Shown here: positions 1 to 5,228 of the stretch, one piece after another
Numbering within the stretch: position 1 is the first letter of the stretch
Layout: each line of letters starts with the position of its first letter
Source: Citricoccus sp. WCRC_4
GTDB taxonomy: Bacteria; Actinomycetota; Actinomycetes; Actinomycetales; Micrococcaceae
DNA: 6,536 bases
Assembly: GCA_026645375.1 (NCBI GenBank)
Contig: JAPFFX010000337.1
Location: 1-6,536 of the forward strand
Direction of reading: 5' to 3'
The notes under the pieces: generated by a model
Seen by the model: only the letters and a program-made list of their open reading frames with translations
Told to the model about the DNA's origin: nothing
Databases searched by the model: none
Program-made: the position numbers and the translations under genes

Positions 1-500
1 TTGATGTAGTACTCGGCGGTCAGCTCCGCCCCCGAGGCGTGCAGCAGCCGCGCGATGGCATCGCCCAGGGCAGCCCACCGGGTGTGGCCGATGTGCAGCG
101 GCCCGGTCGGGTTCGCCGAGACGAACTCCATGTTGACCACGTGACCGGTCAGGGCCGAGTTCCTGCCGTAGTCGGCGCCGGCCTCGACGACGGTCCGGGC
201 CAGTTCGCCGGCGGCGGCGGCGTCCAGCGTGATGTTCAGGAAGCCCGGCCCGGCGATGTCCACGCCGGCGACGCCGGGCACCCGCTCGAGTCGCCGGACG
301 AGCAGGGCCGCGAGGTCGCGGGGGGCCATGCCCGCCTTCTTGCCCAGCTGCATGGCGACGTTCGTGGCCCAGTCCCCGTGCTCGCGGTTCTTCGGTCGCT
401 CGACCTTCACCTGCGCCGGGATCTCGACGGCGATCTCGCCGGAGTCGACGGCGTCCTGCAGGCAGGCGGCCAGGGCTGTGGAAAGGTCTTCGGGGGTCAC
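1..500 (-). CDS. argS: Arginyl-tRNA synthetase, N-terminal part (runs off the left edge)
   Basis: Class I aminoacyl-tRNA synthetase that charges tRNA-Arg with arginine in the cytoplasm, using ATP. The 166 visible residues begin VTPEDLSTALAACLQDAV and contain the N-terminal Add-1 tRNA-binding domain (about residues 5-93, with the typical ERPKNREHGDW stretch near 34-44). The start of the catalytic Rossmann fold follows, with FVSANPTGPLHIGHT; the HIGH signature is residues 136-139. The KMSKS-equivalent part and the anticodon-binding domain lie outside the window. The GTG at 498-500 is chosen because the protein begins where actinobacterial ArgS proteins do and no in-frame ATG, GTG or TTG lies in the adjacent upstream 60 nt. 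No Shine-Dalgarno is present; a TAGACT box 7 nt upstream suggests a leaderless transcript. The gene is divergent from a tRNA-Arg gene, its own substrate class. The family call is very secure. Confidence 0.97.
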   Translation of the reverse strand, partial: MTPEDLSTALAACLQDAVDSGEIAVEIPAQVKVERPKNREHGDWATNVAMQLGKKAGMAPRDLAALLVRRLERVPGVAGVDIAGPGFLNITLDAAAAGELARTVVEAGADYGRNSALTGHVVNMEFVSANPTGPLHIGHTRWAALGDAIARLLHASGAELTAEYYI

Positions 501-507
501 CCGGGAC

Positions 508-513
508 AGTCTA
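508..513 (-). promoter_or_regulatory. Putative -10 box of a leaderless argS promoter
   Basis: On the minus strand TAGACT fits the actinobacterial TANNNT -10 consensus. Seven bases separate it from the GTG start, so transcription would begin at or next to the start codon. No purine-rich ribosome binding site lies between. There is no convincing -35; the nearest T-rich hexamer, TTTCGC at 534-539, has a 20-nt spacer. Leaderless mRNAs are common in actinobacteria, but this site is predicted by position only. Confidence 0.45.
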
Positions 514-590
514 ATGTCGCGCGGGCGGCCGCCGCGAAACCGGCGAGCCGCGTGACCTGACGGGGCGGGCGGCACCCGACCGGGCGCGAT

Positions 591-620
591 TTCATCTGTC
601 GGCCCCGGATGCGTTAGGGT
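591..620 (+). promoter_or_regulatory. Candidate promoter of the tRNA-Arg gene
   Basis: TTCATC (591-596) and TAGGGT (615-620), separated by 18 nt, resemble -35 and -10 elements. They are placed about 40 nt before the mature 5' end of the tRNA, which would leave a short 5' leader for RNase P to remove. The 160-nt region between argS and the tRNA holds no gene that I can see. The hexamer matches are only partial. Confidence 0.35.
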
Positions 621-659
621 TGTGAAGTCCCGATCGGCCCCACCGGCCGCGAGACCCCC

Positions 660-732
660 GCCTCCGTAGCTCAGGGGATAGAGCGTCTGCCTCCGGAGCA
701 GAAGGCCGCAGGTTCGAATCCTGCCGGGGGCA
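660..732 (+). tRNA. tRNA-Arg, anticodon CCG
   Basis: A complete 73-nt cloverleaf that decodes the arginine codon CGG. The acceptor stem GCCTCCG (660-666) pairs with CGGGGGC (725-731), with one G-U. The D arm is GCTC/GAGC (669-672, 681-684). The anticodon stem is TCTGC/GCAGA (686-690, 698-702) around the loop CTCCGGA, with anticodon CCG at 693-695. The T arm is GCAGG/CCTGC around TTCGAAT (713-719). The discriminator base is A732. The 3' CCA is not encoded (the genome continues ccc), so it must be added by the CCA-adding enzyme. CGG is a frequently used codon in such a GC-rich genome. The gene is divergent from argS and convergent with the DUF4442 gene, 12 nt away. Confidence 0.97.
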
Positions 733-744
733 CCCTCTTCCTCC

Positions 745-1236
745 TCATCGTCGGGTGCGCGTCCGCACCGACGAGTCCGTCCGCACCGGGGTCACCCACA
801 GCCGGATGGTCCCGCGCACCACCACGGTGCCGTCCGCCCTCGTGGCCGTCACCGTCACCGGCACGTCCGGGGCACCGTCCCAGTCCGCCGTGGTGCTCTC
901 GGCGACGCACGTCACCTCCGAGTCCGCCTTCGCCAGGTACTCCACGTCCATGCCCTTCGGCAGCCAGCGCATGCCGGGGGGCACGGTGGCCTCGGCGAGC
1001 AGGCCCATGGCCGCCTCCAGGCCGTTGCAGACCGCGATGGCGTGGACGGTACCGATGTGGTTCTGCGTCGAGCGCCGCAACGGCACCGTCACCTCCCCGT
1101 AGTGCGTCGCCATGGCCTGCACGTCGAGGTGCGCCGAGGCGAAGTAGGGCGCGCGACGGCAGAACGCGGCCGTGAACAGCCGCCGGCCGCCCGGCAGGAC
1201 GGAGAGGCGCCGGTAGAGGGCAAGCGTCGAGGTCAT
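745..1236 (-). CDS. DUF4442 hotdog-fold protein, thioesterase-like
   Basis: A 163-residue protein of the DUF4442 family, a branch of the hotdog-fold superfamily related to PaaI/YiiD acyl-CoA thioesterases. Hallmarks are the N-terminal LYRRLSVLPGGRRLF stretch (residues 7-21), APYF (29-32), the central QNHIGTVHAIAVCNGLE (58-74) that forms the hotdog helix and likely active-site entrance, and WLPKGMDVEYL (91-101). The C-terminal beta strands run to about residue 150, followed by an Arg-rich tail. Length is typical for the family. A role in hydrolysing or binding an acyl thioester is inferred from fold; the substrate is unknown. The ATG start is supported by the LYRR N-terminus of homologues and by a TAGTAT box 6 nt upstream, which fits a leaderless mRNA. 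It appears monocistronic and faces the tRNA gene. Confidence 0.85.
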   Translation of the reverse strand: MTSTLALYRRLSVLPGGRRLFTAAFCRRAPYFASAHLDVQAMATHYGEVTVPLRRSTQNHIGTVHAIAVCNGLEAAMGLLAEATVPPGMRWLPKGMDVEYLAKADSEVTCVAESTTADWDGAPDVPVTVTATRADGTVVVRGTIRLWVTPVRTDSSVRTRTRR

Positions 1237-1260
1237 TACCCGATACTACGGGTATCGGGT
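1237..1260 (-). promoter_or_regulatory. Operator-like palindrome overlapping a leaderless promoter
   Basis: A perfect 9-bp inverted repeat (ACCCGATAC at 1238-1246, GTATCGGGT at 1252-1260, 5-nt spacer) begins 1 nt upstream of the DUF4442 start codon. A second, offset palindrome TACCCG/CGGGTA (1237-1242, 1249-1254) overlaps it. On the minus strand TAGTAT (1243-1248) is a TANNNT -10 box located 6 nt before the ATG, so the repeat covers the -10 and the expected transcription start. No Shine-Dalgarno and no clear -35 can be seen. Size and symmetry fit a dimeric repressor such as a TetR, GntR or MarR-type protein; no such regulator gene lies in the window. Confidence 0.6.
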
Positions 1261-1302
1261 GACGCCCACCACGGTCTGGCATCAGGCCATGACCCGTCCC
1301 CG

Positions 1303-1431
1303 CTCCGGCTCCCCCGCACCTCCGCCGGCCCGTCCACCCGCAGCCTGGCGGCGGACCGGACCCTGCGCGTCGTCGTGCTCCCGGGCGCCGGGGACGGCTT
1401 CAGTTCCGGACCGGACATCCCGACCACGCAC
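1303..1431 (+). pseudogene. Possible decayed remnant of an enoyl-CoA hydratase/isomerase gene
   Basis: In the frame starting at 1303 the translation contains AADRTLRVVVLPGAGDGF followed by SSGPDI. This resembles the crotonase-family core, which typically reads (V)RVVVLTGAG..FSAGLD and forms part of the oxyanion hole. Upstream, LRLPRTS could be a corrupted form of the usual L-x-R-P segment. Nothing recognisable follows on the 3' side: the family is normally about 250 residues and the reading frame soon becomes arginine-rich and low in complexity. No good start or ribosome binding site was found. I therefore read it as a fragment left by deletion, not a gene. Chance similarity in GC-rich DNA remains possible over so short a match. 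Confidence 0.3.
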
Positions 1432-1434
1432 GCG

Positions 1435-1461
1435 GCCCCGGGCCGATTGGCCGCCCGGGGC
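1435..1461 (+). terminator. GC-rich hairpin, terminator-like
   Basis: GCCCCGGGC (1435-1443) and GCCCGGGGC (1453-1461) form a perfect 9-bp stem with a 9-nt loop. No T-run follows, so it is not a classical intrinsic terminator. It lies directly after the enoyl-CoA hydratase-like remnant and about 90 nt before the LLM gene. It could be a terminator left from the lost gene or part of the regulatory region of the operon. Confidence 0.35.
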
Positions 1462-1477
1462 TGTACTGTCCCGGGGC
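1454..1477 (+). repeat. 8-bp direct repeat around a weak -10-like box
   Basis: CCCGGGGC occurs at 1454-1461 and again at 1470-1477, with the 8-nt spacer TGTACTGT between, giving a 16-bp period. Inside the spacer TACTGT (1464-1469) fits TANNNT and could be the -10 box for the LLM-GH13-GNAT operon, about 79 nt before its first codon. No convincing -35 lies 16-18 nt upstream. The arrangement may be a regulator site or chance in GC-rich DNA. Confidence 0.3.
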
Positions 1478-1530
1478 AAGCCGCAAGGATGAGGGGTGAC
1501 CGCAGGGCCCCGAACGCCCGACGACGCATG

Positions 1531-1537
1531 AGGGAGG
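1531..1537 (+). promoter_or_regulatory. Ribosome binding site of the LLM oxidoreductase gene
   Basis: AGGGAGG lies 10 nt before the GTG at 1548 and is a strong match to the Shine-Dalgarno sequence. It decides the GTG start, unlike the leaderless genes on the other strand. The ATG at 1528 is in another frame. Confidence 0.65.
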
Positions 1538-1547
1538 CCACGGGACC

Positions 1548-2528
1548 GTGACCGTCTTCGGATTCCACGCCAACCACGAGCAGGCCGCGCCGCGCCGGCT
1601 GCTTCAGGATGTGCGGGCCGCCGAGCGTGCGGGCTTCGCGGCCGCCATGTGCTCGGACCACTTCGCCCCGTGGTCCCGACGGCAGGGACACTCGGGCTTC
1701 GCCTGGTCCTGGCTCGGTGCCGCCCTGGCCAGCACCGGGATGCGGATGGGCGTGGTGACGGCCCCCGGCCAGCGCTACCACCCGGCGATCCTCGCCCAGG
1801 CATCGGCGACGCTCGCACAGATGTTCCCCGGACGGTTCTGGATGGCCCCCGGCAGCGGGGAGAACCTCAACGAGCACGTCACCGGTGATCAGTGGCCGGA
1901 CAAGGAGGACCGGCAGCTGCGTCTCCAGGAGTGCGTCGAGGTGATCCGCCGCCTGCACCGGGGGGAGACCGTGGACCACCGGGGCCGGGTCACCGTGGCG
2001 CAGGCGCGGCTCTGGGACCTGCCGCCCGAGCCGGTTCCGCTCATCGCGCCGGCGCTCAGCCGGGAGACCGCCGCGCGCTCCGCGTCCTGGGCCGACGGTC
2101 TCGTCACCGTCAACCAACCCGTCGACGACCTCAGGGCGGTCCTGGAGGCCTACCGTGGCCAGGGCGGGACCGGGCCGGCGGTGCTGCAGGTCCACCTGTC
2201 CTGGGCCCCGACCCGTGCCGAGGCCGAACGGATCGCCGTGGACCAGTGGCAGTCCAACACGGTCCCCCGTCAGCAACTGGCGGACCTGGCCCGGACGGAG
2301 GACTTCGAGGCGGCCTCGGCCGGCGCCGGACTGGATGAGGTGGCGCGGGCCGTGGACGTCTCCGCCGATCTCCACTGGCACGCGCAGCGGCTCGCCGACT
2401 ATGCCGCGCTCGGGTTCGACGAGGTGTACCTGCACTGCGTGGCACAGGACCAGGGTCCGTTCATCGAGGCGTTCGGCCGGGAGGTCCTGCCGGTCCTGGC
2501 CGAGCTGACGGCGGATGCGAGCGCATGA
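1548..2528 (+). CDS. LLM-class flavin-dependent oxidoreductase, TIGR03885-like
   Basis: A 326-residue cytoplasmic enzyme of the bacterial luciferase-like monooxygenase fold (PF00296), a TIM barrel binding reduced flavin. The N-terminus MTVFGFHANHEQ, then AMCSDHFAPWSRRQGHSGFAWSWLGAAL (roughly residues 34-61), APGQRYHPAILAQASATLAQMFPGRF (73-98) and GSGENLNEH (102-110) match the group annotated as FMN-dependent, TIGR03885, described as a probable non-F420 flavin oxidoreductase. This group is close to the family of F420-dependent glucose-6-phosphate dehydrogenase. FMN rather than F420 use is taken from the family and cannot be read from the sequence. The C-terminal GFDEVYLHCVAQDQGPFIEAFGREVLPVL is also typical. 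The substrate is unknown. The gene begins with GTG after a good Shine-Dalgarno and its TGA overlaps the next gene's ATG, so translation of the two is probably coupled. Confidence 0.88.
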   Translation: MTVFGFHANHEQAAPRRLLQDVRAAERAGFAAAMCSDHFAPWSRRQGHSGFAWSWLGAALASTGMRMGVVTAPGQRYHPAILAQASATLAQMFPGRFWMAPGSGENLNEHVTGDQWPDKEDRQLRLQECVEVIRRLHRGETVDHRGRVTVAQARLWDLPPEPVPLIAPALSRETAARSASWADGLVTVNQPVDDLRAVLEAYRGQGGTGPAVLQVHLSWAPTRAEAERIAVDQWQSNTVPRQQLADLARTEDFEAASAGAGLDEVARAVDVSADLHWHAQRLADYAALGFDEVYLHCVAQDQGPFIEAFGREVLPVLAELTADASA

Positions 2529-4279
2529 GGTCGGCGCAGACCTCGGACCTGTGGTGGAAGAACGCCGTCTTCTACTGCCTGGACGTGGAGACGTTCATGG
2601 ACGCGAACGGGGACGGGACCGGTGACTTCGAGGGCCTGACGGACCGGATCGACTACCTCCAGGAGCTCGGGGTCACCTGCCTGTGGCTGATGCCCTTCTA
2701 CCCCTCCCCCGGACAGGACGACGGCTACGACGTCACCGACTTCTACGGTGTCCACCCGCGGCTGGGTGACCACGGTGACCTGGTCGAGTTCCTCCGCGCC
2801 GCCCGGGACCGGGGCATGCGCGTCATCGTCGACTTCCTGGTCAACCACACCTCGGACCGCCACCCCTGGTTCCGGGCGGCACTGCGGTCGAAGGACTCCC
2901 CCTACCGCGACTACTACGTGTGGCGGCAGGACCCGCCCCCGGACACCTCCCACTTGGTGGTCTTCCCCGACCAGGAGGACTCGATCTGGACGCGGGACGA
3001 GAAGTCCGGGCAGTGGTACCTGCACCGGTTCTACCGGCACCAGCCCGACCTGAACGTCATGAACCCCCGCGTGCGGGACGAGCTCGCCAAGGCCATGGGG
3101 TTCTGGCTCGAGCTCGGCGTCGACGGGTTCCGGATCGATGCCGTCCCCTACTTCCTGGAGGCCCACCCCACCGAGGGCGCCCAGGACCTCGAGGATCCGC
3201 ACGAGATCCTGCGGGACCTGCGCTCCTTCACGCACCGTCGGAAGGGTGACTCCGTGCTGCTCGGCGAGGTCAACCTGCCGTTCGCCGACCAGCGGGAGTT
3301 CTTCGGGGGGCGGGACGGCGACGAACTGACCATGATGTTCGACTTCCTGTCCATGCAGTACGCCTACCTGTCCCTGGCCCGGGCCGACGCGCGTCCGCTG
3401 GCGAGGACCCTGGCCCGGCGGCCACGCCTGGACCCGGACAACCAGTGGGCGACGTTCCTGCGGAACCACGACGAACTGACCCTGGACAAGCTCAGCGACA
3501 GTGAGCGGGAGGAGGTCTTCGCGGCGTTCGGCCCGGACCCGGCGATGCAGGTCTACGGCCGCGGCTTGAAGCGGCGCCTGCCACCGATGCTGGAGGGCGA
3601 TCCGCGCCGGCTGCGCCTGGCCTACTCCCTGTTGTTCTCCCTGCCGGGATCGCCGGTGCTGTTCTATGGCGAGGAGCTCGGCATGGGCGAGGACCTGGAC
3701 GCCCCGGGACGGCTGTCCGTCCGGACACCGATGCAGTGGGATGCCGGCCGCAACGGCGGCTTCTCCACGGCGGCCCCCTCGCGGCTGGCCGCCCGTCCCG
3801 TGACCGGGGCCTACGGTCCGGAGCACGTCAACGCCCGGCAGGCCCGGAAGGACCCGGACTCCCTGTACCACCACATCCGCCGGCTCATCCACGCCTACCG
3901 TCTCTCCCCGGAGATCGGCTGGGGGGATCTGGAGATCCTGGAGCACGCCGCCGCCGGCCCACCCGCGGACTCCACGGAGTCGGTGCTGGCCCACCGGCTG
4001 TCCTGGGGCGGTGCCGGGCACGGCCCCGGAGACCGCGGTGGCGAGGTGCGGCTGTCCACCCTGATGCTGCACAACCTCTCCGCCGACGCGAAGTCGGTCC
4101 GGCTGGACCTGACCGGGGAGCGCTGCACGGCCGACGGCCTCGCGGGCCGGCCGCTGCTGGACCTGCTGGACGGGGATGACCTGGCCATCGGTGCCGACGG
4201 CACCGTGGAGGTCCGCCTGGACGGCTACGGCTACCGGTGGCTGCGAGCCGGCCTTCCCCAGGACCACCGCCTCACCTGA
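2525..4279 (+). CDS. GH13 alpha-amylase family enzyme, trehalose-synthase-like
   Basis: A 584-residue glycoside hydrolase family 13 enzyme. Visible parts are a metal-binding-type loop DANGDGTGD (residues 26-34), conserved region I DFLVNH (103-108), the QPDLN signature (173-177) shared by oligo-1,6-glucosidase/trehalose synthase relatives, region II GFRIDAVPY with nucleophile D205, region III GEVN with acid/base E248, and region IV FLRNHDEL with D316. SLPGSPVLFYGEELGMG (372-388) and VRTPMQWD follow, then a C-terminal beta-sandwich domain from about 430. All catalytic residues are intact, and no signal peptide is seen, so it acts inside the cell. It resembles TreS (maltose/trehalose interconversion) but has LLGEVNLP where TreS usually reads LLAEANQWP, so I do not call it treS. 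The substrate could be trehalose, maltose or another alpha-glucoside. It starts within the LLM stop codon (ATGA) with only a weak upstream Shine-Dalgarno. Confidence 0.9.
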   Translation: MRSAQTSDLWWKNAVFYCLDVETFMDANGDGTGDFEGLTDRIDYLQELGVTCLWLMPFYPSPGQDDGYDVTDFYGVHPRLGDHGDLVEFLRAARDRGMRVIVDFLVNHTSDRHPWFRAALRSKDSPYRDYYVWRQDPPPDTSHLVVFPDQEDSIWTRDEKSGQWYLHRFYRHQPDLNVMNPRVRDELAKAMGFWLELGVDGFRIDAVPYFLEAHPTEGAQDLEDPHEILRDLRSFTHRRKGDSVLLGEVNLPFADQREFFGGRDGDELTMMFDFLSMQYAYLSLARADARPLARTLARRPRLDPDNQWATFLRNHDELTLDKLSDSEREEVFAAFGPDPAMQVYGRGLKRRLPPMLEGDPRRLRLAYSLLFSLPGSPVLFYGEELGMGEDLDAPGRLSVRTPMQWDAGRNGGFSTAAPSRLAARPVTGAYGPEHVNARQARKDPDSLYHHIRRLIHAYRLSPEIGWGDLEILEHAAAGPPADSTESVLAHRLSWGGAGHGPGDRGGEVRLSTLMLHNLSADAKSVRLDLTGERCTADGLAGRPLLDLLDGDDLAIGADGTVEVRLDGYGYRWLRAGLPQDHRLT

Positions 4280-4295
4280 GCCACCCTCCATCGAC

Positions 4296-4300
4296 GGGAG
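4296..4300 (+). promoter_or_regulatory. Ribosome binding site of the GNAT gene
   Basis: GGGAG lies 6 nt before the ATG at 4307 in the 27-nt gap after the GH13 stop codon. It supports that start and separate ribosome loading on a shared mRNA. Confidence 0.6.
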
Positions 4301-4306
4301 CATCCC

Positions 4307-5218
4307 ATGCCCACACCGCAGCCCTTCACCGACCGGACCGCCGCCCTGGACTTCATCGTGTCCTGCCAGCAGGACCCCGCCGCGGGCACGGCGTTCCTCG
4401 GCGAGGACCGCGCCGGCGTCGAGGCCGAGCTCGAGGGCCTGGAGCAGCCGTGGCTGCAGACGTTGCGGGCCGTGGTGGAGCAGGGGCGGCTCCGGGCCGC
4501 CATCGCCGTGGAGTGGGACGCGGAGCCCTCCATGGCGTGGGTGCACGGCCCCTGGGGCACACCGGACGCCGTGCGTGAGCACGGCCCTGACCTGGTCAGG
4601 GCGGCGGTGGTGCAGGTGCCCCCGTCCATCCGCCGGTTCGAGCTGTGCGGGCACGTGGCCAACACGGCGATGGCCGGGCTGGCGGACGGACTGGGATTCT
4701 CGGCGACGGAGACGAACCTCGCCCTGGTGGTGGATGCCGCCCAGGCCGCCGGCTGGATCCTGCCCGAGCCGCTCCAGGCCATGACGGTCCGGCCGGCGGT
4801 CCCGGCGGACCGGGCCGAATTGGCCCGGTTGCACGAGCCCGAATTCGGTGAGGCCTACGCCACCGTCGACCAATTGCTCACCATCCACCGCACGGTGGTC
4901 GCGGAGGCGCCGCACGGCCGGCTGCTCGGCTACGCCTCGGGGCGGATCCAGGACGACGGGTCGGCCTACGTCGACTTCACCGCCGTCGACCCGCTGGCGC
5001 GCCGCCGGGGCGTGGGGCGCCACGTGGTCACGGCCCTGGTCCGGCTGCTGCTCTCCGAGGGCTCACCGGCACAGGTCCACCTCACGGTGCGCGAGTCCCG
5101 CACCGCCGCGCAGCAGCTGTACCTGTCCCTGGGCATGCGCCAGGACGCGGCCCTGCGCGGCTACCGCGGTCCGCGGCCGGCACGGGCCGCCGCGCCGTCC
5201 CACGGCGCGGCGTCCTGA
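4307..5218 (+). CDS. GNAT-family acetyltransferase with tandem GNAT domains
   Basis: A 303-residue protein with two GNAT-type halves. The C-terminal half (about 158-290) is a clear GCN5-related N-acetyltransferase: TVRPAVPADRAELARL at its start, GRLLGYASGRI, VDFTAVDPLARRRGVGRHVV with the acetyl-CoA pyrophosphate loop R-R-R-G-V-G at 232-237, and RTAAQQLYLSLGMR (265-278). The N-terminal half (about 8-142) has the same rough pattern, ending NTAMAGLADGLGF, but lacks the acetyl-CoA loop and is probably a degenerate, structural or substrate-binding domain, as in other tandem GNATs such as the mycothiol synthase type. The acceptor is unknown. It is the third gene of the LLM-GH13 operon, with a good ribosome binding site; it could acetylate a small molecule from the same pathway, but this is inference. 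It ends 10 nt before the convergent putP gene. Confidence 0.85.
   Translation: MPTPQPFTDRTAALDFIVSCQQDPAAGTAFLGEDRAGVEAELEGLEQPWLQTLRAVVEQGRLRAAIAVEWDAEPSMAWVHGPWGTPDAVREHGPDLVRAAVVQVPPSIRRFELCGHVANTAMAGLADGLGFSATETNLALVVDAAQAAGWILPEPLQAMTVRPAVPADRAELARLHEPEFGEAYATVDQLLTIHRTVVAEAPHGRLLGYASGRIQDDGSAYVDFTAVDPLARRRGVGRHVVTALVRLLLSEGSPAQVHLTVRESRTAAQQLYLSLGMRQDAALRGYRGPRPARAAAPSHGAAS
5188..5212 (+). terminator. Perfect GC hairpin at the convergent gene junction
   Basis: CGCCGCGCCG (5188-5197) and CGGCGCGGCG (5203-5212) form a 10-bp perfect stem with a 5-nt loop. It sits inside the last codons of the GNAT gene, ending 3 nt before its stop codon, and 17 nt beyond the end of putP. No T-run follows on either strand. 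It is symmetrical, so it could help end transcription from both sides. The low complexity of the GNAT tail makes chance formation possible. Confidence 0.4.
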
Positions 5219-5228
5219 CCCGGGGACC

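Noticed and set aside
39..560. A 173-codon plus-strand frame opposite argS
   Set aside because: The minus strand encodes ArgS with an intact HIGH motif; the plus-strand frame has no domain or convincing ribosome binding site.
1259..1492. A 77-codon plus-strand frame that might be a small gene before the LLM operon
   Set aside because: Its sequence is Pro/Arg/Ser-rich and low in complexity with no ribosome binding site. The more protein-like signal there is in another frame.
1236..2435. A 399-codon open frame on the minus strand, opposite the LLM gene
   Set aside because: Low-complexity composition, no domain, and it overlaps a clear LLM gene. It is a shadow of that gene's codon bias.
2399..5023. 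An 874-codon open frame on the minus strand, opposite the GH13 and GNAT genes
   Set aside because: Its translation is rich in Gly, Arg, Val, His, Pro and Gln with no recognisable domain, and it mirrors well-identified genes. Long antisense frames without stops are normal in DNA with GC-rich third codon positions.
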